Shown here one piece after another: positions 1 to 8,184 of a stretch of 64,000 bases of DNA. Source of the DNA: a virus; the IMG/VR virus record IMGVR_UViG_3300034152_000419, positions 1 through 64,000 of that record. One strand, written 5' to 3'. Both the position numbers and the translations under genes were made by a program. Positions within the stretch are counted from its first letter, which is position 1. Every line of letters starts with the position of its first letter. The notes beneath the pieces were generated by a model, which saw only the letters and a program-made list of their open reading frames with translations, had not been told where the DNA came from and did no database searches.

Positions 1-121
1 CATTATTGAATCCACCCTTAACATCTATAACTCTACAACCAATCAATTTCTCTTTTAAATAATCACTTATATAATAATAATCTTTACTCCAACCCGGATC
101 ATGACCATGAGACCCCGCCAC
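1..121 (-). CDS. Partial unknown protein, cut by left window edge
   Basis: An open frame starts at a GTG (119-121) seven bases after a strong GGAGGAGGT ribosome site and runs off the left edge, giving about 40 residues. The visible N-terminus contains HGHDPGW, which faintly recalls the start of zinc amidases, but too little is present to assign a family. It overlaps the end of the upstream zinc-finger gene by 23 bases, as is common here. Its codons are much richer in A/T than those of its neighbours, which may mark a more recently acquired gene. Confidence 0.5.
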   Translation of the reverse strand, partial: MAGSHGHDPGWSKDYYYISDYLKEKLIGCRVIDVKGGFNN

Positions 122-419
122 CTTTGCACCTCCTCCATTGTTTGACAATCGCCTTGAGGACCCGCAGATCATGTCCGCATTTTTTATGACACACCGATTG
201 CGTCGGTCTCTTTGGGTCCAGTGCATACACTTTGCCGATGATCGGATATCCGCAGATCGAGCAGTTGAATCCACCGTCGGGACGACGACTCATTTTCCTG
301 TCCTCATATCTGATCCGGTTTGATTTCCATTTGAGGTCCTTGATACATGAATCGCAGATCCCGACCCCCTGAATCGCATAGGGACGACCGCAGACGAGGC
401 AATATGCCGACTCGATCAT
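99..419 (-). CDS. Small zinc-ribbon protein
   Basis: A 106-residue protein with four CxxC-like knuckles: CLVC and CDSC near the N-terminus, then CSIC and CHKKC in the second half. This is the pattern of two treble-clef or zinc-ribbon units. No catalytic motif is visible, so a nucleic-acid or protein adaptor role is only inferred. Its ATG overlaps the stop of the upstream gene in an ATGA junction, implying translational coupling. Confidence 0.7.
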   Translation of the reverse strand: MIESAYCLVCGRPYAIQGVGICDSCIKDLKWKSNRIRYEDRKMSRRPDGGFNCSICGYPIIGKVYALDPKRPTQSVCHKKCGHDLRVLKAIVKQWRRCKGGGVSWS

Positions 420-895
420 TTAAGTTTCCTCATCTGCTTTGCAATCTTTGAAAGATCGAGTTTATCGAACTTGTTGAAATATTCAAGGATCTCCTGTTCG
501 AGTTTCTTTTTGCGTTCGATCTTTTTCATGAGAGTGAGGACCCTGTTCGCGTTTCGTTTCGTGTAAGCATAAAACCCGTCTGTCGTTGACGCCTTTTCCC
601 GTCTGCCGTGAGCGGTCCTGATCCAGACATCCCCGTTCTCTGCAACCGATGTGATCGTGACCTTTTCAAGCGGAGACTCATTCCCCCCGATCAGGAGACG
701 ATTGCTCCTCCATGAGGTCCGCCGCAGTGCCGAGATCGGTTTGAATTTATTTTTGATCAGGTTGTCAATATACCGTCGGACCTTGACGAGATCCGTGTTT
801 CGGTATTTGTCATCATATCCGTCACCGATTGCCGCGACGAACTCCCCCTCACTGTCTGAATATTTTATTGTGACGCCTTTGTAAATCTCCTCCAT
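416..895 (-). CDS. Hypothetical protein, 159 aa
   Basis: I do not recognise this family. The protein is charged, with a basic Lys/Arg-rich C-terminal third likely to be helical (ERKKKLEQEILEYF) and no membrane segment. The ATG at 895 is preceded by AGGAGG four bases upstream. It sits between a tiny membrane protein and a zinc-ribbon protein at the end of the terminase-side gene run. Confidence 0.7.
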   Translation of the reverse strand: MEEIYKGVTIKYSDSEGEFVAAIGDGYDDKYRNTDLVKVRRYIDNLIKNKFKPISALRRTSWRSNRLLIGGNESPLEKVTITSVAENGDVWIRTAHGRREKASTTDGFYAYTKRNANRVLTLMKKIERKKKLEQEILEYFNKFDKLDLSKIAKQMRKLK

Positions 896-922
896 TTGAC
901 CTCCTCTCGTCGAGGTTGTCTG

Positions 923-1063
923 TCATGAGTATCTCCTCCACAGGGATCGTGCAATCTCACCGACTCCCCATATCAGGTATAGAGCAATAATCCAACATAT
1001 CCCGCCGAACATCACCCTCACGAACAGACCCATCGAATCGAAAATAAAATTTGTTATTTCCAT
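923..1063 (-). CDS. 46-aa single-span membrane protein
   Basis: A short frame starts at an ATG (1061-1063) directly after the TAA of the upstream gene (TAAATG). It encodes 46 residues with one hydrophobic helix around residues 18-35 (core GGICWIIALYLIWGVG) and a basic C-terminus (RSLWRRYS), predicting an N-out, C-in single-pass inner-membrane peptide. The context gives no function; superinfection or lysis-accessory roles are possible. The exact stop-start junction supports it being real. Confidence 0.55.
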   Translation of the reverse strand: MEITNFIFDSMGLFVRVMFGGICWIIALYLIWGVGEIARSLWRRYS

Positions 1064-1306
1064 TTATGCTCTCCCCACTGACGCTCCGATATCCTCGTTT
1101 CGTTCGAGACGATCCGCAGTCTCCCGGAGTGCCTTGATCATATCGTCCCTTTGTGCGTTGCTTATATAATGACCCCCATGACCCTCACGATCACCGAACT
1201 CAAAAACAAGCAGAGCGAATCCGACTTTGTTCTCACCGAATGTCTCGACGAGTTTCCAGTCGATCTCCCTTGCAAAATCTCTCAACATTTTGTCGATATC
1301 GATCAT
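1064..1306 (-). CDS. Hypothetical phage protein, 80 aa
   Basis: A compact 80-residue protein with a central strand-rich part (GFALLVFEFGDREG), a GGHYISNA turn and an amphipathic helix (DDMIKALRETADRLE). I have the impression of similar small phage proteins with an ISNA...RxxMI..L motif, but I know no function. It is followed without a gap by the 46-aa membrane gene. Confidence 0.65.
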   Translation of the reverse strand: MIDIDKMLRDFAREIDWKLVETFGENKVGFALLVFEFGDREGHGGHYISNAQRDDMIKALRETADRLERNEDIGASVGRA

Positions 1307-1320
1307 CCCGCCGCCTCCGT

Positions 1321-1938
1321 TTATAGGTTTATAAAATTATAATCGAACCGGATCAGATCCTCGGAATAGATCTCCTCGACCAGTGTCCGAGACTCCTCCG
1401 TGTAATATTGCGTATAATGGGAAAACTCCCACTCGGTCTCGTTGCGATGTGCAAGATCACGAGGACCGACTCCGAGCACTTGACACAGATCCGCGAAATC
1501 ATCATGAATCCTCTCGAACCGTCCGATGAAATCAAATGGGATCGACCCCATAAATCGGGATTGAGGATTCCACTGTGACAGCCCCTTTGAGCGATAGAGT
1601 CCCGGAGGTGCAATTCCATTCTTGACCTGTTTTAAAACACTTAAAAAAGACGTGTCCCGGTCAACGAGACCGATTTTTTTCGAGTATTCAAACAAAGAGA
1701 CCGCCCGATCAAAGGGATTGCGAATAAAAGTGAATTTATAAGCGGACCTCAAAAAATCAAGGTTTATATAACCCCCCGACACGAGCAGATCGACAGGCAT
1801 GTGACAAAAAGTGACCTGTCCCCTGTTTCGGAAATCCCGGAGGTTGATGTGTTCAGGAAATCGCCGGAGTCCGAGCGACCACTCAATCGAACTCCCCGCA
1901 TTTTTCGGAATCCATAAAAACAACACGTCACGTTTCAT
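1321..1938 (-). CDS. Sulfotransferase family protein
   Basis: A 205-residue protein with the layout of PAPS-dependent sulfotransferases. An N-terminal strand-loop IPKNAGSSI matches the 5'-phosphosulfate-binding loop. A downstream FIRNPFDRAVSLFEY matches the 3'-phosphate-binding RNPxxRxxS segment of the Sulfotransfer_2 type. The expected reaction is transfer of sulfate from PAPS to a carbohydrate or other hydroxyl; the substrate cannot be told. The gene is isolated from the two carbohydrate islands, lying next to packaging-side genes. Confidence 0.85.
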   Translation of the reverse strand: MKRDVLFLWIPKNAGSSIEWSLGLRRFPEHINLRDFRNRGQVTFCHMPVDLLVSGGYINLDFLRSAYKFTFIRNPFDRAVSLFEYSKKIGLVDRDTSFLSVLKQVKNGIAPPGLYRSKGLSQWNPQSRFMGSIPFDFIGRFERIHDDFADLCQVLGVGPRDLAHRNETEWEFSHYTQYYTEESRTLVEEIYSEDLIRFDYNFINL

Positions 1939-2407
1939 CTCTTTCCGCCTCTCTTTTTAATGCCGTGAATCTCGGTTCCCTGATTTTCAGCCGCCTCCGT
2001 GCCTCGTCCTCCTCATATTTATCGAGAACAGCGAGCAGATACATTCCCCCTACTTTTCGACAGAGCAGATCGAGAGGGATTCCTGCCTCGACAGCCTCAT
2101 TGAGGAAATCGCGGATCGTCGGTTCCCCGGAGTCCTCGATCTGAGGTGTCTCCTCCCCGACCGGAGTGACGTCGATGATCCTTTGTTCGAGTTCCATCGC
2201 ATCGAGCAACTTGAGAGCCTCGGTGACGTGCTTGATCACCGTTTTCGAGACGACATTCTGCATCTGAATGATCATGACCCCGTCTTTTTTGATCGTGTTC
2301 GACAGGGAGACCCCCATTTGTTGAGTTGCGTTGATCTGACGATCATCGTGCTCCTGATCCGCCGTCAGGATCTCATATAATTTTTTTCTCAGTTCCATGA
2401 GTTCCAT
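1928..2407 (-). CDS. Hypothetical protein, 159 aa
   Basis: I place the start at the ATG at 2407, just after the TAA of the nuclease-like gene, because a longer in-frame extension overlaps that gene by 100 bases and reads as its shadow. The product is mostly helical and highly charged, with an N-terminal coiled-coil-like part and a C-terminus ending in RRRLKIREPRF. No recognised domain. A regulatory or assembly-chaperone role is possible but unsupported. Confidence 0.6.
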   Translation of the reverse strand: MELMELRKKLYEILTADQEHDDRQINATQQMGVSLSNTIKKDGVMIIQMQNVVSKTVIKHVTEALKLLDAMELEQRIIDVTPVGEETPQIEDSGEPTIRDFLNEAVEAGIPLDLLCRKVGGMYLLAVLDKYEEDEARRRLKIREPRFTALKREAERDET

Positions 2408-2408
2408 T

Positions 2409-3185
2409 TTAAAACGGGACCTCCTCTGATAGAGCGTGAGCAAATTTCCCGTAATCGTCATCAAAAATTCGGATGAACGGAAATGGGAGGATCTGAAACC
2501 CCTCAACAAAAAACCGTTTCGGAGTGATCCTCCGTTCGTAAGCGAATCGAGCAGATTCGAGATCTATCTGTTCGAGTGCCGTGTCGGGATCGAGAATCAG
2601 TTGATTGAGCCACCTTGACCCGATCACCGTGCAATCAGGCCACGGACCGTCCTTGTATCTCTTGAAAAACGGACTTTTAAATATGACCCATATCACGGAA
2701 AACGGAATAATCACTCCCGCGAGTGTGTTTTCTGCGAGGTGACGATATAAAGTGTCCTGATCTGATTTCGAGTTCATGATTCCCTTGAAAGTATGCCTCC
2801 ACACACAAAACCAGATCGTGTCTCCCGGAAATAAAACCTGATATCTCCAATATTTTGAAATCTGCTCGTCGAGTAAATTGAGGTGATGTCCCTGACGACA
2901 CGCCTTTGACTCAAAAAGTTGACCATGTCGCCGCCGGAGGATGTCCGGTCGAATCCATCCGCGATAATAGTCCTCATGGACCCGGACCGTGTCCCATAGG
3001 ACCCCCCCGAACAGACCCGATGTCATGAGTTCATAAAAAAACCCCATTCTGACGTGACCGTTATTCTCGATCCCGATTCCGGGGAGTTCCATTTGTTTAT
3101 ATTTCCGAGAATTGACGGATCGCCGCACAGGTTGAAAACCGTTCGAGTGTAAAGGGAGGATCGGATCAAAATATTTTGACGTCAT
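2409..3185 (-). CDS. Putative PD-(D/E)XK-fold nuclease
   Basis: The central region reads WIRPDILRRRHGQLFESKAC, with an acidic residue followed about 12 residues later by ESK. This is the spacing of a PD-(D/E)XK metal-dependent nuclease core in which Asp, Glu and Lys bind Mg2+. The preceding MTSGLFGG helix could supply the N-terminal acidic helix. The C-terminal half is aromatic-rich and unassigned. Lying four genes downstream of the terminase, it might process packaged DNA, but that is inference from position. Confidence 0.55.
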   Translation of the reverse strand: MTSKYFDPILPLHSNGFQPVRRSVNSRKYKQMELPGIGIENNGHVRMGFFYELMTSGLFGGVLWDTVRVHEDYYRGWIRPDILRRRHGQLFESKACRQGHHLNLLDEQISKYWRYQVLFPGDTIWFCVWRHTFKGIMNSKSDQDTLYRHLAENTLAGVIIPFSVIWVIFKSPFFKRYKDGPWPDCTVIGSRWLNQLILDPDTALEQIDLESARFAYERRITPKRFFVEGFQILPFPFIRIFDDDYGKFAHALSEEVPF

Positions 3186-3378
3186 CTCGCCGCCCGACGT
3201 GTCTGATTTCCCATTTTTGAAATTTGAGATAGTTCTTGACGTCCCGGAATGGATGACCGACGAGTTTTTTCAATATCGGAGCAGAAAAAACGACCCTGTC
3301 GTGACGGACAATGAGTCCCGCGACAAAGTGACCTCTCCTCCACCCAGTAACTCGATATAAATCACCCCTTGGAATCAT
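3166..3378 (-). CDS. Hypothetical protein, 70 aa
   Basis: A small basic protein with a WRRGHFVAGL strand-turn and a C-terminal FQKWEIRHVG. It overlaps the next gene by 20 bases and the previous one by 17, typical of this operon. No function recognised. Confidence 0.6.
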   Translation of the reverse strand: MIPRGDLYRVTGWRRGHFVAGLIVRHDRVVFSAPILKKLVGHPFRDVKNYLKFQKWEIRHVGRRDDVKIF

Positions 3379-3721
3379 CTCCGTTGCCTTTTTTCGGTTT
3401 TTGTCTCTCTGCCGCGAGATGAGCCGGGAGGATCAGTCCAGTGCTCGCCTTTTGCACGAGTCCCTTATTTGCCTCGATCTCTTTGAGCAGTGTTTGACGA
3501 CCGACCCTCATCCCGACATGGAAAGACTCATGAATGAGGTTGTTTATCTGATTGATGATATCCTCTTTGACTTTGTCGGGAGTCTCAGAGATCCTCAATG
3601 TGTTCAAGTTCGCCACGACCGGAGCGAGTTTTTCAGGAGGGACCGTGATTTTCGCCGAGACCCGAACCTGTTTTAGTTGCTCCGCCTCTTTTCGTTCAAG
3701 TTTTGCTCTCTTTCCGCTCAT
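3362..3721 (-). CDS. Hypothetical protein, 119 aa
   Basis: A highly charged, largely helical protein. The N-terminus is a Lys/Glu-rich helix (KRAKLERKEAEQLKQ), the middle is KVKEDIINQINNLIHESFHVGMRVGRQTL, and the C-terminus is a flexible Lys/Gly/Asp tail. It is coupled by an ATGA junction to the upstream zinc-finger gene. No domain recognised. Confidence 0.65.
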   Translation of the reverse strand: MSGKRAKLERKEAEQLKQVRVSAKITVPPEKLAPVVANLNTLRISETPDKVKEDIINQINNLIHESFHVGMRVGRQTLLKEIEANKGLVQKASTGLILPAHLAAERQKPKKGNGDDSKG

Positions 3722-4524
3722 TTTTTCCTCCTGATATCTGTCCGAATCTGTCTGAGACCCCGTCTTTTCAGCATTTTACAGACGACCGTGTGATCACTGA
3801 AACAGTTTTTGATCTCCGTGATAAAAAGATCGACGACGTGAGATGTTTTCATCGTTCGGAGCATATCATCAATTTCGGATTCCGGTTTTGTGCACACGTG
3901 TGCACCACAGAGAGAGCATTTTGCGACAAACATCTCCTCATCGGATAAAAATCGAACCTGACAGTCTGCCGGGAAATCAAAAATATTGATCGGGAGATCC
4001 CGACCTCGCATTTTTTCGGGTTTTCTGTCAGACCAGTATTTTTGAGGATGCACCTCTCCCATTTTGTGAATCTCAATCGGCACGACTCCCGGAAAACACT
4101 CCTCGTCCGCATGATATCCGATAGCATTGAGGACCTCCTCCCTGATCCTCTCCCTGTTCTTGTTGACCTTGTCCTCATAACTGATTGTGTGAATGATCTC
4201 CCCGCACCGATCACACAACAAAAGAGTCGATCTGCGACGGAGGTCCTCCTCGACGTTGATCCATGCCGGAAATCCTTTTGAGTAATAAGTTCGATTATAG
4301 TCCCGCACCGTGACCCCCATGATCGCGTCATCCGTGTTCTGTGCAATCTGCTCCGCGAGCATTTCGACGACCTCGTTGTAATGATCGGGATGACGTGCGT
4401 TTTCGAGCATGTCCCTGACTCTTTGCTCGATTCCAGAGTCAAGAATGTCCCTGCCGCCCCTCATGATATTATATTCAAGGTCTGAGGTATTGACCCCGAT
4501 TTTGATATCCCGGTCCTTTGCCAT
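3718..4524 (-). CDS. Zinc-binding protein of unknown function
   Basis: A 268-residue protein with two cysteine pairs, CDRCGE near residue 103 and CSLCGAHVC near residue 206, that could bind zinc across the fold. The second knuckle is encoded by one of the nine dispersed 16-bp dyads (3890-3905), which supplies AHVC. The remainder is acidic and helical. It follows two small genes downstream of the terminase. Function unknown. Confidence 0.7.
   Translation of the reverse strand: MAKDRDIKIGVNTSDLEYNIMRGGRDILDSGIEQRVRDMLENARHPDHYNEVVEMLAEQIAQNTDDAIMGVTVRDYNRTYYSKGFPAWINVEEDLRRRSTLLLCDRCGEIIHTISYEDKVNKNRERIREEVLNAIGYHADEECFPGVVPIEIHKMGEVHPQKYWSDRKPEKMRGRDLPINIFDFPADCQVRFLSDEEMFVAKCSLCGAHVCTKPESEIDDMLRTMKTSHVVDLFITEIKNCFSDHTVVCKMLKRRGLRQIRTDIRRKK
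3890..3905. repeat. Dispersed 16-bp dyad, copy 1 (exact)
   Basis: GTGCACACGTGTGCAC, a perfect palindrome inside the zinc-binding gene 3718-4524, where it is read as AHVCT and provides a cysteine of the second knuckle. Confidence 0.9.
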
Positions 4525-4527
4525 GAA

Positions 4528-4872
4528 TCACCCCCACTCTGCGAGGATTCGCGCCTTGTGCTCGACGTCCTGTCGGTTGAACCAGATGAGAGCCGCGAGC
4601 AGTGCGATTTTTTCCTCCTGATCTTTACGTTCGAGCATCCCCTCCCGGACAGCCTCAATGAGTTGCTTTCGCAGTTCGAGCAGTTTTCTCCCGGACGCAT
4701 CGACCTCCTCTTTCGGATCGAAATTGAAATCCATTTTCTGATTTTTGATCTGACGGACCGCAGAGTTTTTCACGATTTTCGCGAACTCCCGAAACATCCG
4801 ATCAAATTTGATCTCATCGTCGCGAGTGTTTCTGTGAATGAATTTCGGTGTCGGTTTCTCACTTTTGATCAT
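4528..4872 (-). CDS. Hypothetical helical protein, 114 aa
   Basis: I start this at the ATG at 4872; the in-frame extension upstream is an Arg-rich shadow of the terminase and of the 59-aa gene. The product is Lys/Glu-rich and helical (RKLLELRKQLIEAVREGMLE) and ends IWFNRQDVEHKARILAEWG. It overlaps the 59-aa gene by 14 bases. Possibly a small packaging or head accessory; unrecognised. Confidence 0.6.
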   Translation of the reverse strand: MIKSEKPTPKFIHRNTRDDEIKFDRMFREFAKIVKNSAVRQIKNQKMDFNFDPKEEVDASGRKLLELRKQLIEAVREGMLERKDQEEKIALLAALIWFNRQDVEHKARILAEWG

Positions 4873-5038
4873 CCCTCTCCTCCTCGATGTCATCATATCT
4901 TGACGGATATTTTTTCCTCTTTTTCCGAATGAATCCCGTTTCCGCCTTTGACGGGAGATCCCGGAGTCTCGCCTCCTCAAGTTTCTTGTCCATCGACTCA
5001 ATCGGAGTGCGTTCTTTCGGTGTGTGCCTGATAACCAT
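4859..5038 (-). CDS. 59-aa charged protein
   Basis: A short frame begins at an ATG immediately after the terminase TAA (TAAATG), with an AGGAGGAGAGG ribosome site. The 59 residues are strongly charged and mostly helical (MDKKLEEARLRDLPSKAET, ending DDIEEERDDQK). Tight coupling to the terminase gene suggests it is translated; the role is unknown. Confidence 0.55.
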   Translation of the reverse strand: MVIRHTPKERTPIESMDKKLEEARLRDLPSKAETGFIRKKRKKYPSRYDDIEEERDDQK

Positions 5039-7087
5039 TTATCCTCTCCTCCTGATCCGAATATTTCGGACCTGACGACCGGATCGACGTGATCCGCGAC
5101 TCGCAGATCGATCACGTCTGCTCGATTGTCGATATCGCGCCTCTTTTTTATGGAGCATATAAACGACCCCCGCAGAGGCATCCGAGACGTCTTTCGACCC
5201 TCCCGCCGGATGATCAACTTTGTCCTTTTCAGGATCGCGTTCGAGTCCCCTCAACTCGTTTGCGAGTGTCTCATGCCGGGGACAGATAAATCTCTCGTCT
5301 TTGATCGATAATTTCAACTCTGTATATGGAGCAATCGAGGCATCGACTGAGAGCGTCCCGGATCGAATCTTTGCTTTCCTGAACGCCTGAATCAACATCG
5401 CGGATTGATACGAGTCCATCGTGCACCATTTGAGGAAAAGACGGGACCTGATATATAAAATCAGATCCCGGACGAGATGGAGATCGACCTCGTCGTTTTT
5501 CGGAGCGAGGATTCTCAATGCACCGTCAATCGTGTATATGGGAGCATTAATATCATTAAATTCGAGCAATTCTGAGGTCCTCTCATCGAATACTTGAACA
5601 TTTTGGAGCAGTTTATATCCAGAGATCCGCCCGATTGCCAGTCCCGCCGCATCTTGTGTCAGACCGACGTCGAGGTGTGCCGCGAATCCGACCGTTTTGT
5701 CCGGGAGCAAGTCCTCAAGATACTCAAAATCGATGATCTGCTCCCAGTCAGGAGACTCAGGATCGACGATGTCCTGCAACACGACGTCTGACATTCTGAA
5801 CAGTTGCCGCCCCTCATATATCGTCTCATGTTCGCTCTGAGACGCCTCAATGAGTTCTCTCTGAGGGATGAACGGATGTTTCGCCCCTGTCGCAATTCCC
5901 GCGAGATCCCGCAGAGCAGTCTCAAGATCCCGCTCGAACTCTTTTCGATAGGTCTCCGGGACCCACACGACGTCACTTTCGTCCTGAGCCTCGGAGATGT
6001 CCTTGAGAATCCGGGATCGTTTGACATCGTTTCCGATCTCGACCGGAAATTTCTCACTCGTGAACCGGGACGGAGGGAGAGACTCCCATTGTGACATTTT
6101 CATCACAAATATTGTCGGATCGGTCTCCGACTCTTTGAGTTTCCGATCTGTAAAGTCTCCCGGATAGTTGACCGACGAGACGAGATAGAGTTTTCCGGGG
6201 ATTTTTGTCTTTTGAATGAACCGGGATTTCATTCTTTTGATCAGTGTGTTATAGAGCCGCTCCGCCTGATCGAACTCCTCCTCCCTCGTGAGTGCGACCC
6301 GGACCGAATCCTTTGTTTTCTGCATGAAATTGAGTTCGTCGATGATCCCCCCAAAGGTGTTCATCCCCAGTGCCGCAGTGTCATTCCCTCCGACCGGGAC
6401 GACATAGATATTTTTCGGAAACCGGAGTTCCGATTTCACATTCGGATCGAACATGAAATTCCTTTGAAAATATGGACTCATCTCGATCCGTGCTTTGAAC
6501 TGCTCAAAAATGTCCTTTTTTGCCAGTGCGAGAGAGATCGACTGCATGATCATCATGATCGACGATCCCGGAGCGAGATCATATTCGACTTGAGGATTGT
6601 GAAAACAGGACAATTTATAAAGATCGTAAGCGAATGACATATCCGCGAAATAGTTTTTCCCGATCCCGATTGCTCCGGTCAAAAGGACCTCAACGAACCT
6701 GTCCTCCGAGTGCAATTCGATCAGTTTTTTGCGGACTGCCGGACGAACATATCCCACTTGACCCATAAATTCAGCGGATTCAACGAACTCCATAATGTCC
6801 ACGATCCGGGGGACACACAGACCCCTCTCCTGACGCAAAAAAGACGAGTCCCCTGTCCTGAACAGCTTTTCACAGTTCGCGAGAAACCCGCACAGTTCCC
6901 CCGAACGGACAAACTGATTACCGTCGATCTCAATCATTTTGACTGATTTCACAAGTGCCTCATATATGACCTCCGATTTTTCGCGCAGACCATACTCAGC
7001 GAGCAGACCTCGAATCCCGTCCAGTGCGACATTGATGTCAATCGCCTCCATCGTCATCGATGAGGACACATTCGTCTGAGGAAACAT
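5039..7087 (-). CDS. terL: Terminase large subunit (ATPase-nuclease)
   Basis: The DNA-packaging motor, 682 residues. Walker A is GAIGIGKNY (about residues 138-146) and Walker B is GGIIDELNF (about 246-254), with a conserved-coupling-like SSVNYPGDF downstream. A C-terminal RNase-H-fold nuclease shows HLDVGLTQDAAG, TMDSY and a final acidic segment DHPAGGSKDVSDA, giving the usual acidic triad. I choose the ATG at 7087 because AGGAGAC lies just upstream; a start at 7117 would overlap the previous gene more. The N-terminal ~130 residues are longer than in many TerL proteins. The C-terminus is Arg-rich. Confidence 0.9.
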   Translation of the reverse strand: MFPQTNVSSSMTMEAIDINVALDGIRGLLAEYGLREKSEVIYEALVKSVKMIEIDGNQFVRSGELCGFLANCEKLFRTGDSSFLRQERGLCVPRIVDIMEFVESAEFMGQVGYVRPAVRKKLIELHSEDRFVEVLLTGAIGIGKNYFADMSFAYDLYKLSCFHNPQVEYDLAPGSSIMMIMQSISLALAKKDIFEQFKARIEMSPYFQRNFMFDPNVKSELRFPKNIYVVPVGGNDTAALGMNTFGGIIDELNFMQKTKDSVRVALTREEEFDQAERLYNTLIKRMKSRFIQKTKIPGKLYLVSSVNYPGDFTDRKLKESETDPTIFVMKMSQWESLPPSRFTSEKFPVEIGNDVKRSRILKDISEAQDESDVVWVPETYRKEFERDLETALRDLAGIATGAKHPFIPQRELIEASQSEHETIYEGRQLFRMSDVVLQDIVDPESPDWEQIIDFEYLEDLLPDKTVGFAAHLDVGLTQDAAGLAIGRISGYKLLQNVQVFDERTSELLEFNDINAPIYTIDGALRILAPKNDEVDLHLVRDLILYIRSRLFLKWCTMDSYQSAMLIQAFRKAKIRSGTLSVDASIAPYTELKLSIKDERFICPRHETLANELRGLERDPEKDKVDHPAGGSKDVSDASAGVVYMLHKKEARYRQSSRRDRSASRGSRRSGRQVRNIRIRRRG

Positions 7088-7862
7088 TTTTGTCTCCTGT
7101 CTCCGCCGCTCTGACATATTTCCATGACCCGTCCTCGTCCTGAATCAACTTGACTGACTTTGCCTGAACCAACTCCGCGAACCTGTTTGCGACATCCGCC
7201 ATTTTCTCACGTTCCGGGAGAGACATCGATCCGACGACACCTTTGATGTGTGCGTGGAAATGGAGATTTTCGGGAGACGGTCCGGGACCCGCGATTCCGA
7301 GTTCAATCTGTAATTTGACATATTGATTGACCATGTCCGCGAGGACTTTGAGAGCGTTGTCGGTCTGCTTTGACATATATCCGACCTCGTTCTCATATTC
7401 CATCATGAGAGTCGCTCTCTCTTGTTGTGACAAGATCCCCCATGCAAGGACAGAGAGTCCATCACATTTTTCAACGAGTCCCTTTGTTTTGCGGTCGAGA
7501 ATTTTCGCGACTTTTTTGTTCTCTGAACTGTCCTTGTTGCCTCCGGTGATCTTTGCGAGTTGCAAGTCTCCGAGTGCCTTGTCCCGGAATGTGCGAACGG
7601 ATCGAGCAAGTGAGGTCGTCTGTGACTGAACCATAATTCCCCACTGCTCCTGAGCAATTCGCGCCAGTCCATAACACGCTTGACCGACTTTGAGTCGGAA
7701 ATAAAACTCCGCGAGTTGAGCATCCGAGAGGTGTCTCAACCACGTCCCTTTTTTTCCGGGCGGAGCGACAATATGTCGCAGTCTTTTGATCAGAGGTTCC
7801 GGGACACTTTCGACAAGTTCCTTGATCCCCTCACCGATCCTCGGTTTTCTCGGTTTCGACAT
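7038..7862 (-). CDS. Putative terminase-associated protein (small-subunit candidate)
   Basis: A 274-residue helical protein directly upstream of, and overlapping, the terminase large subunit, which is where small terminase subunits usually sit. It has a basic N-terminus, an HLSDAQLAEFYFRLK helix, long helices in the middle and an acidic Asp-rich tail (ECVLIDDDGGD). No clear helix-turn-helix is visible, so the call rests mainly on position. The start at 7862 follows GAGGAG ten bases upstream. Confidence 0.45.
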   Translation of the reverse strand: MSKPRKPRIGEGIKELVESVPEPLIKRLRHIVAPPGKKGTWLRHLSDAQLAEFYFRLKVGQACYGLARIAQEQWGIMVQSQTTSLARSVRTFRDKALGDLQLAKITGGNKDSSENKKVAKILDRKTKGLVEKCDGLSVLAWGILSQQERATLMMEYENEVGYMSKQTDNALKVLADMVNQYVKLQIELGIAGPGPSPENLHFHAHIKGVVGSMSLPEREKMADVANRFAELVQAKSVKLIQDEDGSWKYVRAAETGDKNVSSDECVLIDDDGGD

Positions 7863-8184
7863 CCGATTCAATCTCCTCAAAATAGGTTCCCCACATTCTG
7901 ACCGTCAGATCGACGACCCCCGTGAGATCCTTTGCCAGTTTCGCTCTCTGAATGTCTCGACCCCGATTGTCCATCGCGAGGATCTCCCATTTTCTCTCGA
8001 TATTGCGTTCGAGTCGGTCGAATTTCCATGCAGTAACTCCCAAAAACACGACCTGAGATATCAAAAATATCAAAAGAAAAAAGATCGCCTCTCGGACCGG
8101 GAGGATGAGAACAGATCCGGTGACATTAAGGACTTGAGTCTCAATTATTTCCCCGTCAATTTCCGTTTCTCTATTATCTCCCAT
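7831..8184 (-). CDS. Membrane protein with coiled segment, 117 aa
   Basis: One clear transmembrane helix near residues 34-53 (AIFFLLIFLISQVVFLGVTA) follows a short acidic N-terminal domain; the C-terminal half is charged and helical. The ATG at 8184 has an ideal AGGAGGTGAC site. Its position between two DNA-metabolism proteins is unusual, and it could anchor a packaging or replication complex, but this is speculative. Confidence 0.65.
   Translation of the reverse strand: MGDNRETEIDGEIIETQVLNVTGSVLILPVREAIFFLLIFLISQVVFLGVTAWKFDRLERNIERKWEILAMDNRGRDIQRAKLAKDLTGVVDLTVRMWGTYFEEIESDVETEKTEDR

Noticed and set aside
849-926. A 25-codon frame after the 46-aa membrane gene (ATGA junction)
   Set aside because: It contains the ribosome site of the next gene and overlaps its start by 47 bases; too short to support.
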